A DNA stretch of 64,000 bases from Candidatus Aalborgicola danicus (GTDB lineage: Bacteria; Pseudomonadota; Gammaproteobacteria; Burkholderiales; Burkholderiaceae_C). Position 1 is the stretch's first letter. The number at the start of each line of letters is the position of its first letter. Positions 54,497-62,981 of the stretch are shown here, piece by piece. Under the pieces are notes generated by a model that saw only the letters and a program-made list of their open reading frames with translations, was not told the origin of the DNA and searched no databases. Both the position numbers and the translations under genes were made by a program. The stretch lies in contig JADJBC010000059.1 of assembly GCA_016703945.1 (NCBI GenBank), positions 248,001 to 312,000 on the forward strand. The letters run 5' to 3'.

Positions 54497-56566
54497 ATGA
54501 CAGGCAACTCAGCGCTGATTCTGGCGCTCGTCTGTGGGTTCATTGCCGTGGCATACGGTTTTTGGGCACGCAGCTGGATTCTTTCCCAAGACGCAGGCAA
54601 TGCACGCATGCAGGAAATCGCTGCTGCGATTCAAACGGGTGCTGCGGCCTATCTGAAACGCCAATACCAGACCATTGCCATGGTCGGCGTGGTTCTGACC
54701 ATTCTGATCGGTGTGTTTTTGGACCCATTGAGCGCTATCGGTTTTGTCGTCGGTGCGGTGCTGTCCGGCGCATGCGGCTTTATCGGCATGAATGTATCGG
54801 TGCGCGCCAACGTGCGTACTGCACAGGCTGCCACCCGTGGCATTGGCCCCGCACTGGACGTCGCGTTTCGCGGCGGCGCAACCACCGGCATGCTGGTGGT
54901 GGGCCTGGGCTTGCTGGGGGTGACCGGCTTCTTCTGGTTCCTGGTCGGTAACGGCAACATGACGCCTGACAAGAATCTTGCCCAGATGCTCAACCCGCTG
55001 ATCGGTTTTGCCTTTGGTTCCTCGCTGATCTCCATCTTTGCCCGTCTGGGCGGTGGCATTTTCACCAAGGGCGCTGACGTCGGTGCGGACCTGGTGGGCA
55101 AGGTTGAGGCCGGCATTCCTGAAGACGACCCCCGCAACCCGGCCGTGATCGCCGACAACGTGGGCGACAACGTCGGTGACTGCGCTGGTATGGCCGCTGA
55201 CCTGTTTGAAACCTATGCCGTGACGCTGATCGCCACCATGGTGCTGGGCGCATTGCTGGTCACCAGTGGCGGCATGAGCACGGTGGTTTATCCGCTGGCT
55301 CTGGGTGCGGTGTCGATTGTGGCCTCCATTATTGGCTGCTTCTTCGTCAAGGCATCACCCGGCATGAAGAACGTGATGCCCGCCCTGTACAAGGGCTTGG
55401 CAGTTGCGGGTGTCCTCTCGCTGATTGCGTTCTACTTCGTCACACAGTCCATGATTGCGGACAACGCTTTGGGCGGCACCGGCGCGCAGATGAAACTGTT
55501 TGGTGCCTGCGCCGTGGGCCTGGTGCTGACCGCCGCCCTGGTGTGGATTACCGAGTTCTACACCGGCACGCAATACAGCCCGGTGCAGCACATCGCACAA
55601 GCGTCAACCACCGGCCATGGTACCAACATCATTGCCGGCTTGGGCGTGTCCATGCGCTCGACCGCATGGCCCGTGATTTTTGTCTGCATGGCCATCTATT
55701 CGGCGTTCGCACTGGCTGGCCTGTATGGCATTGCCATTGCAGCAACCTCCATGCTGAGCATGGCCGGCATTGTGGTCGCCCTGGACGCCTATGGCCCCAT
55801 CACCGACAACGCCGGCGGTATTGCTGAAATGTCTGAAATGCCAAAAAGCGTGCGTGACATCACCGACCCACTGGACGCTGTGGGCAACACCACCAAGGCC
55901 GTGACCAAAGGCTATGCCATCGGCTCTGCCGGTCTGGCCGCTCTGGTGCTGTTTGCCGACTACACCCACAAGCTGGAAGCCTACGGACGCCACATCACGT
56001 TTGACCTGAGCAACCCCATGGTCATCATTGGTTTGTTCATTGGCGGCCTGATTCCTTACCTGTTTGGTGCCATGGCGATGGAGGCTGTGGGTCGTGCCGC
56101 TGGTTCCGTGGTAGTCGAAGTGCGCCGCCAGTTCCGCGACATCAAGGGCATCATGGACGGCACGGGCAAGCCTGAGTACGACACCGCGGTTGACATGCTG
56201 ACCACGGCGGCCATCAAGGAAATGATGATCCCGAGCCTGTTGCCCGTCGTGGCACCAATTTTGGTGGGGCTAGTCCTCGGACCCGCTGCTTTGGGCGGTC
56301 TGCTGATGGGCACCATCGTGACCGGTCTGTTCGTGGCCATTTCCATGTGTACCGGTGGCGGTGCCTGGGACAATGCCAAGAAGTACATTGAAGACGGCCA
56401 CCACGGCGGCAAGGGTTCTGAAACCCACAAGGCAGCCGTGACCGGCGACACCGTGGGTGACCCCTACAAGGACACAGCAGGCCCAGCCATCAACCCGCTG
56501 ATCAAGATCATCAACATCGTGGCACTGCTGATCGTGCCATTGATGATGAAGATTCACGGCGGCTAA
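54497..56566 (+). CDS. hppA: Proton-translocating membrane pyrophosphatase
   Basis: 689-residue integral membrane H+-PPase with about 16 spans, using pyrophosphate hydrolysis to pump protons. The substrate site DVGADLVGKVEAGIPEDDPRNPAVIADNVGDNVGD (only part cited: GKVEAGIPEDDPRNP and DNVGDNVGDCAGM) is intact, as is TDNAGGIAEMSEMP. The sequence GNTTKAVTKG carries Lys and Thr at the positions that mark K+-independent enzymes (known for this family). TAGGAG lies 8 nt upstream of ATG 54497, and a strong terminator follows. Confidence 0.96.
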   Translation: MTGNSALILALVCGFIAVAYGFWARSWILSQDAGNARMQEIAAAIQTGAAAYLKRQYQTIAMVGVVLTILIGVFLDPLSAIGFVVGAVLSGACGFIGMNVSVRANVRTAQAATRGIGPALDVAFRGGATTGMLVVGLGLLGVTGFFWFLVGNGNMTPDKNLAQMLNPLIGFAFGSSLISIFARLGGGIFTKGADVGADLVGKVEAGIPEDDPRNPAVIADNVGDNVGDCAGMAADLFETYAVTLIATMVLGALLVTSGGMSTVVYPLALGAVSIVASIIGCFFVKASPGMKNVMPALYKGLAVAGVLSLIAFYFVTQSMIADNALGGTGAQMKLFGACAVGLVLTAALVWITEFYTGTQYSPVQHIAQASTTGHGTNIIAGLGVSMRSTAWPVIFVCMAIYSAFALAGLYGIAIAATSMLSMAGIVVALDAYGPITDNAGGIAEMSEMPKSVRDITDPLDAVGNTTKAVTKGYAIGSAGLAALVLFADYTHKLEAYGRHITFDLSNPMVIIGLFIGGLIPYLFGAMAMEAVGRAAGSVVVEVRRQFRDIKGIMDGTGKPEYDTAVDMLTTAAIKEMMIPSLLPVVAPILVGLVLGPAALGGLLMGTIVTGLFVAISMCTGGGAWDNAKKYIEDGHHGGKGSETHKAAVTGDTVGDPYKDTAGPAINPLIKIINIVALLIVPLMMKIHGG

Positions 56567-56586
56567 GCTGCCCCGCTCTATACCCG

Positions 56587-56611
56587 GGCCCGCTGCATGC
56601 GGGCCTTTTTT
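56587..56611 (+). terminator. Rho-independent terminator after hppA
   Basis: GGCCCGC-TGCAT-GCGGGCC followed by six T, 20 bp after the hppA stop. The next gene, moaA, starts only 16 bp after it. Confidence 0.92.
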
Positions 56612-56627
56612 ATGGACAATAGCCAGC

Positions 56628-57788
56628 ATGACGGAACGTTTCAGCCCCAAAGTTATTCCACTGGTCGATCTGCGCGCCGGCACCCACCTTCTGCCACCGG
56701 CGTCTTTGTTCCCAGGGACTCAAATGGCCGCCAACGGCAAGGTCAGCGACACTCTGGGGCGCCATCTGCGCGACCTGCGCATCAGCGTCACCGACCGGTG
56801 CAATTTTCGCTGTAGCTATTGCATGCCAAAGGAAGTTTTTGACAAGGACTATGCGTACCTGCCCCACTCCGCGCTGTTGTCGTTTGAGGAGATTGTCCGG
56901 ATCGCACAACAATTTGTGAACCATGGGGTGCAAAAGATCCGGCTCACCGGCGGATAGCTTCTGTTGCGCCAGAACATTGAAGTTTTGGTTGAAAAGCTGG
57001 CCGCCCTGCGCACCACGGATGGCAGCCCGCTCGATCTGACGCTGACGACAAATGGCGCCTTGCTGGCCCGCAAGGCCCGCGCGCTGAAGGCAGCGGGGTT
57101 GCACCGCGTAACCGTCAGTCTGGATGGGCTGGATGATTCAGTTTTTCGTGCCATGAACGATGTCGATTTCCCGGTAGCCGATGTGCTCGATGGCATTCAT
57201 GCCGCGCAAGAGGCCGGGTTGGGGCCGATCAAGGTCAACATGGTTGTCAAGCGCGGCACCAATGACCAGGAAATCATCCCCATGGCCCGCCATTTCAAGG
57301 GTAGCGGCATTGTGCTGCGGTTCATTGAGTACATGGACGTGGGCGCCACCAATGGCTGGCGCATGGACGACGTCATGCCATCCGCCGAAGTCATCCAGCG
57401 CCTGCAAGCCGAGCTGCCGCTCGTGGCCCTGGAGCCCTCCAGCCCGGGCGAGACGGCCCAGCGCTGGGGATACGCGGACGCGACGGGTGCACACGACCAG
57501 TCGGCTGGAGAAATCGGTGTCATCAGCAGCGTGACACAAGCCTTCTGCAGCGATTGCAACAGGGCGCGGCTGTCAACAGAAGGGCAACTATATTTGTGCC
57601 TGTTTGCCAGCCAGGGATACGATCTTCGCAGCTTGATCAGAAGCCAGTCCAACGATGACCAACTTGCATCGGCAATCGCGCAGATCTGGCATACGCGTTC
57701 GGACCGGTATTCGGAGTTGCGCAGTGCCCTCCCGCCGGACACCGGCAGCGCTATACGACGGGTTGAGATGAGTTACATCGGCGGCTGA
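56628..57788 (+). pseudogene. moaA: GTP 3',8-cyclase MoaA interrupted by an in-frame stop
   Basis: Radical SAM enzyme for the first step of molybdenum cofactor synthesis. The N-terminal 4Fe-4S motif is intact (CNFRCSYCMP), as is the C-terminal second cluster (CSDCNRARLSTEGQLYLCLF). Reading continues in one frame for 387 codons except for TAG at 56955-56957. It falls in the conserved GGEPLLR motif, which here reads GG-stop-LLLR. Two base changes (G to T at 56955, C to T at 56959) would explain GAGCCT becoming TAGCTT. No frame change is involved. As written, translation would stop after 109 residues. The C-terminal GG tail seems present (YIGG). Confidence 0.88.
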
Positions 57789-58199
57789 AACTCAGGAAAA
57801 AAGCGCCCCGGCCTTGGTGACGGGTCCGTTGCCATTGAATCGATCACCATGATGGCATTCTTCTTGACAATGCCAATCAACAACAATGGCCTTTCGTGGC
57901 AATAGCGGTCAGGTCTTTGTCGAACAACCTTAGCGTGTTCTTTGATTTTTACAAGAGCATGCGTGGCCGAGTCAACCACACGAACGGTATTGGCTCCCAG
58001 CTGGCGCAGAATAGCCAGAGCAATAGACGCCTCACCATTCAAATTGGCGTAGGGCCTGACCGTCTCCACACTGTCCTTAACGGAAGCAACATCCCCCAAT
58101 TGCACGGAAATCCCCTAGCGACTGGCGACGATCAACTCAGCAAACTCGGCCACATTGCGCAATAGCTTGTTGGCGTGCAAGACCAACATTTGTCGCTGC
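57779..58199 (-). pseudogene. RND multidrug efflux pump remnant
   Basis: On the minus strand, KLLRNVAEFAELIVASR is followed by an in-frame TAG and then GISVQLGDVASVKDSVETVRPYANLNGEASIA plus ILRQLGANTVRVVD. These match the docking-domain region of AcrB/MdtB-type RND pumps. A separate downstream fragment LLLIGIVKKNAIMVID matches the much later transmembrane motif, so several hundred residues between are deleted. This is a decayed gene between moaA and rnhA. Confidence 0.7.
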
Positions 58200-58241
58200 C
58201 ATGGACCTCTCTTTGAAGCAAGTCCCGGACTGCTGATACCA

Positions 58242-58712
58242 CTAACGCCGCATTGCGGCTTCAACGCCGAGATTGGCCAAGGCGTCTGCACGCTCATTGC
58301 CCGGATCACCAGCATGACCTTTGACCCACCGCCAATCTATCGTATGACCCTGCTTGTTGACCACTTGATCAAGCTGTTGCCACAGGTCAACGTTCTTCAC
58401 CGGCTGCTTGGCTGCGGTTTTCCAGCCCTTGGCCTTCCAGCCCACCAGCCATTCAGTCATACCCTTGAGTACATATTGGCTGTCCACATGCAAAGTCACA
58501 GCGCAAGGGCGTTTCAATGCCTCAAGTGCCCGAATCACCGCCATCATTTCCATGCGGTTGTTGGTGGTGCCCAGTTCCCCTCCGAACAGTTCCTTCTGAC
58601 TACCGTCCGGCGAGCGCAATAAGGCACCCCACCCTCCAGGCCCAGGATTTCCCTTGCAGGCTCCGTCTGTGTAAATCACGACTTCGTTCAAACCATGCTC
58701 TCCATTCATCAT
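58242..58712 (-). CDS. rnhA: Ribonuclease HI
   Basis: 156-residue endonuclease that removes RNA from RNA-DNA hybrids. The metal-binding residues are present: Asp in IYTDGACKGNPGPGGWG, Glu in NNRMEMMAVIRAL, Asp in LHVDSQYVLKG and the late Asp in GNERADALAN, with His in VKGHAGDPGN. The start overlaps the methyltransferase stop by 4 bp, giving a methyltransferase-rnhA transcript, an arrangement also known in other proteobacteria. Confidence 0.95.
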   Translation of the reverse strand: MMNGEHGLNEVVIYTDGACKGNPGPGGWGALLRSPDGSQKELFGGELGTTNNRMEMMAVIRALEALKRPCAVTLHVDSQYVLKGMTEWLVGWKAKGWKTAAKQPVKNVDLWQQLDQVVNKQGHTIDWRWVKGHAGDPGNERADALANLGVEAAMRR

Positions 58713-59479
58713 TGCTCATGTGTCAGATTTGCGACCGAAACCGACTTTCGGGCACTCGCCGTAGCGGTCTTCCATGTCGGGCCGAGCAAACGCACACCCC
58801 GCACACGCTTGACCGCCACTAAAAAATACGCAGCCCCAAAAATTGGCCACCATCGGGCTCCGGCCCGGTCCATCCATTCGAAGCGATTGAGCAAGTTATG
58901 ACTGGTTACTCCGGGGCGGTAACAACCAAACTCACCCAGCTCCACTTCAAACCCCAACAGGCGAAGCCAATCCCGCAAACGCCAATAACCAATGAAATCA
59001 CCAGAATCCGGCAAAAACAATTGGCCAAAGCCGAGTTTGCGGTACAAGTGGCCACGCCTTTGCTGTAACCCCCAAAGGCTGGCGGGATTGAGACCGCAAA
59101 TCACTACTTTGCCTTCAGGGACCAACACACGTTCCACTTCGCGCAGCGTTGCATGGGGGTCTGCACTGAACTCCAGCGTATGGGGCAGGAGCACCATGTC
59201 CAGGCTCGCGGCTGGAAAAGGCAACGCCGAGAAGTCGCACAAAATAGCGGGTTGTCTGAGGGCACGTTCATCTGCAATGGACACACGTTCTGCAGCGAGC
59301 CACTGGTGTGGCATACGATTGGACCGCAAGCCATCCAGTTCGGGAACCCCCAACTGCAAAGCATGGTAGCCAAATATGTCGACAACCACTGCATCTACCT
59401 GGGCCTGTTCCCACTCCAGCAGGTAGCGACCCGCCGGAGTATCGAACCAATCGTGCATCTCTATAATTTGTTCGCTCAT
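58709..59479 (-). CDS. Class I SAM-dependent methyltransferase
   Basis: 256-residue protein with a Methyltransf_11-like fold. MHDWFDTPAGRYLLEWEQ opens it, CDFSALPFPAASLDMVLLPHTLEFSADPHATLREVERVLVPEGKVVICGLNP is the core (cited for position, ~95-145), and LRLLGFEVELGEFGCYRP follows. The glycine-rich SAM loop is not canonical. The substrate is unknown. The start may be ATG 59479, whose codon overlaps the gloB ATG on the other strand, or ATG 59458 (MHDWF), which has ATAGAG upstream. Confidence 0.82.
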   Translation of the reverse strand: MSEQIIEMHDWFDTPAGRYLLEWEQAQVDAVVVDIFGYHALQLGVPELDGLRSNRMPHQWLAAERVSIADERALRQPAILCDFSALPFPAASLDMVLLPHTLEFSADPHATLREVERVLVPEGKVVICGLNPASLWGLQQRRGHLYRKLGFGQLFLPDSGDFIGYWRLRDWLRLLGFEVELGEFGCYRPGVTSHNLLNRFEWMDRAGARWWPIFGAAYFLVAVKRVRGVRLLGPTWKTATASARKSVSVANLTHEQ

Positions 59480-60248
59480 GAAGTTAATACCGCTGCCCGC
59501 ATTTGCCGACAACTACATCTGGATGCTCCACGATGGACAAAATGCACTGGTGGTGGACCCTGGTGACGCACAACCGGTGGCAGAGGCCCTGCTCCGCGAG
59601 GGTGTGCAACTACAGGGTATTTTAGTCACGCACCACCATGCCGACCACACTGGCGGGGTTAACGTCCTGCGAGAGCTCTCCGGAGCCTCGGTGTATGGTC
59701 CTGCGAACGAAGTCATGCCTGAACCCATTACCCGTTTGTCGGAGGGTGACCGGGTGCAGTTGCTCGGGCTGGACTTCGATGTGATGGAAGTGCCTGGCCA
59801 TACCGCAGGGCACATCGCCTACTTTTGTCCTGACACCGGAAACACCCCTTTGCTCTTTTGCGGTGATACCTTGTTCAGCGGCGGTTGTGGCCGATTGTTT
59901 GAGGGCACTGCGGCCCAAATGCAGGCATCTTTACATCGTCTGGCATCCTTGCCGGACACAACACGCGTATGCTGTACCCATGAATACACCTTGAGCAACC
60001 TGAAGTTTGCAATGGAGGTCGAACCCGACAATCCGCAACTCGCGGCTTACCAGAGTCACTGCACGGCGCTGCGGGCAGATGGACTTCCCACCCTGCCCTC
60101 CAGCATCGAAATGGAACGACAAATTAACCCCTTTTTGCGCGTCGACGTGCCGACCATTGTGGCTTCGGCACAGCGCTTCGACGCAGTCGGCTTGGCGCAA
60201 AACGGGGCATTTGCAACGCTAAGGCAATGGAAAAACCAATACCGATGA
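59478..60248 (+). CDS. gloB: Hydroxyacylglutathione hydrolase (glyoxalase II)
   Basis: 256-residue metallo-beta-lactamase-fold enzyme that hydrolyses S-lactoylglutathione, completing methylglyoxal detoxification. Metal ligands are in THHHADHTGG (~54-60), GHTAGHI (~112), GDTLFSGGCGRLFEG and the late CCTHEYTLSNLKFA. The C-terminal substrate-binding helix domain is present. The N-terminus MKLIPLPAFADNYIWML fixes the start at 59478. A perfect TATAAT at 59462-59467 ends 10 bp before the ATG, so a very short leader is possible. The stop overlaps mltD by 4 bp. Confidence 0.95.
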   Translation: MKLIPLPAFADNYIWMLHDGQNALVVDPGDAQPVAEALLREGVQLQGILVTHHHADHTGGVNVLRELSGASVYGPANEVMPEPITRLSEGDRVQLLGLDFDVMEVPGHTAGHIAYFCPDTGNTPLLFCGDTLFSGGCGRLFEGTAAQMQASLHRLASLPDTTRVCCTHEYTLSNLKFAMEVEPDNPQLAAYQSHCTALRADGLPTLPSSIEMERQINPFLRVDVPTIVASAQRFDAVGLAQNGAFATLRQWKNQYR

Positions 60249-61792
60249 AACGATTGTTACCTGCAAGCCTTGTTGTGCTGCTGTGGCTGACGGGTTGTGC
60301 AAGCCCTACCGGCTTGATGAGCCCGACGACGGACGCCACCAAGCCAGGCATCACAGCGCCTCCAACCCGCGAAATGGCCGGTCGGCCGCTGGTGCCAAAC
60401 AGGTCACTGGTAGCCAGGGGAAACGCCGCCGACAGCCCGCTAAGCCCTATTGATCCGCAGGAAACGGCGTCACGAGCGGTTGCGGCGCTGGCGCCACCGA
60501 CCGATCTGTGGGACCGGATTCGGCGTGGTTATGCCATGCCCGACCTGGACAGCGACCTGGTGCGCGATCGCGAACAGTGGTACACCGCGCGCCCCGACTA
60601 CATCTTTCGCATGACCGAACGGTCCAAAAAGTACCTTTTCCACATTGTTGAAGAGCTGGAGTTACGCAATATGCCAACCGAGTTGGCGCTTTTGCCGTTT
60701 ATCGAAAGTGCCTTCAACCCCCAGGCGGTATCCAGTGCCAAAGCCGCAGGCATGTGGCAATTCATGCCAGCCACCGGGAAGTATTTCGAACTCAAACAAA
60801 ATGCGTTTCGGGACGACCGGCGCGACGTATTGGCATCCACCCGCGCTGCATTGGATTACCTGCAAAAATTGCATGGGATGTTTGGCGACTGGCATTTGGC
60901 CCTGGCTGCATACAACTGGGGCGAAGGCAGCGTCGGTCGCGCCATCGCGAAGAACCAGCGTGCCGGGCAAGCAACGGGTTATGTGGACCTGAATATGCCC
61001 ATGGAAACACGGCTGTACGTGCCCAAACTACAGGCCGTCAAGAACATCGTAGCGCGCCCCGACGCGTTCAATTCGAAACTGCCTCTGATTGAAAACCATC
61101 CGTATTTCCAGACCGTCACACTTCACCGCGATATCGACGTCGCCTTGGCTGCGCGTTTGGCCGACGTGCCGCTGGAAGATTTCAAGGCACTCAATCCCTC
61201 GCTGAACCGCCCCGTCATCATGGCAGCAGGCACGCCCCAGGTCTTGCTGCCCTGGGACAATGCCGAGGTATTCCAACGCAACCTGGAGGCCTATGACGGT
61301 GGGCGTCTGGCGAGTTGGACCGTGTGGGTCGCCCCCACGACGATGCGCCCGGCTGATGCTGCCAAACGTGTGGGCATGAGCGAAGCAGAATTTCGCAGCG
61401 TCAACGCCATTCCACCGCGGGTGGTCATCAAAGCCGGCTCGTCCCTGTTGGTCCCGCGCTCACACTCTCTTGACCAGGATGTCACGGTCAAGCTAGCCGA
61501 CCATGGCCAACTGTCGCTTGCTCCAGAAATCGTGTCAAGGAAAACACTGGTCCGAGCCGGCAAAGGCGATACCGTGGCCGCCATTGCCCGCCGCTTCAAG
61601 GTCAATGTTGACCAGGTTGCACAATGGAACAAAGTCAGCATGACCGCCAGTTTCAAACCAGGGCAACAAGTGGTCGTATTTCTACCACCAGCAACGGCGT
61701 CCAGAAAGGCCGCTTCAAGCGCCAAATCGCCTGTGCGGCGCGCGACATCCGGAACAGGTCGTTCAGCCCCCACGCGCAACACCAAGCGTTAA
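60245..61792 (+). CDS. mltD: Membrane-bound lytic murein transglycosylase D
   Basis: 515-residue lipoprotein (MKRLLPASLVVLLWLTGCAS, lipobox LTGC). It has an SLT catalytic domain at ~120-250 (catalytic Glu in LLPFIESAFNP at ~152, AAGMWQFMPATGKYF, AAYNWGEGSVGRAI) and a C-terminal LysM peptidoglycan-binding repeat (~435-480, VRAGKGDTVAAIARRFKVNV). A possible second degenerate LysM lies around 365-410. It cleaves glycan strands in the periplasm with 1,6-anhydro product formation. The start overlaps the gloB stop by 4 bp (ATGA). Confidence 0.93.
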   Translation: MKRLLPASLVVLLWLTGCASPTGLMSPTTDATKPGITAPPTREMAGRPLVPNRSLVARGNAADSPLSPIDPQETASRAVAALAPPTDLWDRIRRGYAMPDLDSDLVRDREQWYTARPDYIFRMTERSKKYLFHIVEELELRNMPTELALLPFIESAFNPQAVSSAKAAGMWQFMPATGKYFELKQNAFRDDRRDVLASTRAALDYLQKLHGMFGDWHLALAAYNWGEGSVGRAIAKNQRAGQATGYVDLNMPMETRLYVPKLQAVKNIVARPDAFNSKLPLIENHPYFQTVTLHRDIDVALAARLADVPLEDFKALNPSLNRPVIMAAGTPQVLLPWDNAEVFQRNLEAYDGGRLASWTVWVAPTTMRPADAAKRVGMSEAEFRSVNAIPPRVVIKAGSSLLVPRSHSLDQDVTVKLADHGQLSLAPEIVSRKTLVRAGKGDTVAAIARRFKVNVDQVAQWNKVSMTASFKPGQQVVVFLPPATASRKAASSAKSPVRRATSGTGRSAPTRNTKR

Positions 61793-61806
61793 CGTCGCGC
61801 CAGGCT

Positions 61807-62400
61807 CTAACGGCGATCCACCAGTGCATGGGCAATGGTTCCAAGATCCACGTACTCCAGTTCACTACCCGCCGGCACACCACGCGCCAAACGCGTCACA
61901 CCCAGGCCTCTGGCCTTGAGCGCCTCGCTGATGACATGCGCCGTTGCTTCCCCCTCGGCAGTGAAATTGGTTGCCAGGATGACTTCCTGCACCGTGCCGT
62001 CTTGCGCTCGGTCAAACAATTTTTTCAAGCCAATATCGTGCGGACCGACTCCGCCCAGCGGGTTGAGCTTGCCCATCAGCACAAAGTACAAGCCCTTGTA
62101 GGCGCCTGTGCGTTCCAATGCCGATTGATCGGCGGGCGTTTCCACCACACACAGCTTGCTGGTGTCTCGCCGACTGTCCAAACAGGTGGCGCAAACCGTA
62201 TGTTCAGTAAAGGTGTGGCAACGCTCACAATGCCGCACACCCACCACCGCGGCCTGCAGAGCCCGCGCCAAGGCATCGGCTCCGGCACGGTCGTGCTGCA
62301 ACAGGTGAAAGGCCATGCGCTGGGCCGATTTGATACCCACCCCCGGCAGGCGTTTGAGCGCCTGTATCAGCGAGTCCAGTGAGTGGGTGTCAGTCATCAA
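61807..62400 (-). CDS. recR: Recombination mediator RecR
   Basis: 197-residue RecFOR component that helps load RecA on gapped DNA. An HhH motif (LPGVGIKSAQRMAFHLL), the zinc finger CERC-TVCATC (HTFTEHTVCATCLD), and the Toprim domain (LCVVETPADQSALERTGAYKGLYFVLMG) are all present. It lies in the conserved dnaX-ybaB-recR order on the minus strand. Confidence 0.96.
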   Translation of the reverse strand: MMTDTHSLDSLIQALKRLPGVGIKSAQRMAFHLLQHDRAGADALARALQAAVVGVRHCERCHTFTEHTVCATCLDSRRDTSKLCVVETPADQSALERTGAYKGLYFVLMGKLNPLGGVGPHDIGLKKLFDRAQDGTVQEVILATNFTAEGEATAHVISEALKARGLGVTRLARGVPAGSELEYVDLGTIAHALVDRR

Positions 62401-62513
62401 TAAACGAAATGGTCATATGGGCCGTAACACATCAGGTTTGCGCCGTAGCTATTCTGAAACGTTGGGAAAACAGCTTGTGCGCTTTGCGTCTCTGCGGTCT
62501 TTCCCACAAAGTC

Positions 62514-62846
62514 TCAGAACGGGAACTTCATGCCCCCTGGCAAACCGGGCATACCCGCTGTGAGTTTTCCCATCTTCTCGGACGAGGTGTCTTCGGCCTT
62601 TCGCACTGCGGCATTAAACGCTGCGGCCACCAGGTCTTCCAACATGTCTTTGTCTTCAGCCAACAGACTGGGGTCGATGGTGACGCGTTTGACGTCGTGT
62701 TTGCAGGTCATGGTGACCTTGACCAAGCCGGCGCCGGACTCACCGGTCACCTCGATATTGCCCAGTTCGTCCTGGGCCTTCTTCATGTTGTCCTGCATCG
62801 CCTGGGCTTGTTTCATCAGGCCGGCGAGTTGTCCTTTGTTGAACAT
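62514..62846 (-). CDS. YbaB/EbfC family nucleoid-associated protein
   Basis: 110-residue DNA-binding protein, MFNKGQLAGLMKQAQAMQDNMKKAQDELGNIEVTGESG start (first part cited: MFNKGQLAGLMKQAQAMQ), with VTMTCKHDVKRVTIDPSLL and a Gly/Met-rich end. It sits between dnaX and recR, the usual place. It is separated from dnaX by two REP-like hairpins, unlike the tight spacing common elsewhere. Confidence 0.94.
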   Translation of the reverse strand: MFNKGQLAGLMKQAQAMQDNMKKAQDELGNIEVTGESGAGLVKVTMTCKHDVKRVTIDPSLLAEDKDMLEDLVAAAFNAAVRKAEDTSSEKMGKLTAGMPGLPGGMKFPF

Positions 62847-62876
62847 GGTTTTCCTTTTAACGTTTCAAAAACTTGC

Positions 62877-62918
62877 GGGTCAGACCACTTTGCGCAGCAA
62901 ATGTGCTCTGACCCCAAC
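62877..62918. repeat. REP-like hairpin repeat, copy 2
   Basis: GGGTCAGACCACTTTGCGCA, GCAAATGTGCTCTGACCCC: the same element as at 9862-9903 with A changed to C in the loop. It lies between dnaX and ybaB. Confidence 0.78.
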
Positions 62919-62938
62919 TGACTAAACTGAAACTTTGC

Positions 62939-62978
62939 GGGTCAGACCACTTGCGCAGCAATGTGCTCTGACCCCAAC
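62939..62978. repeat. REP-like hairpin repeat, copy 3
   Basis: Direct repeat of the previous copy 20 bp further on, lacking one T in the left arm (CACTTGCG) and one A in the right arm (CAATGTG). The stem therefore stays paired. Confidence 0.78.
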
Positions 62979-62981
62979 TGA

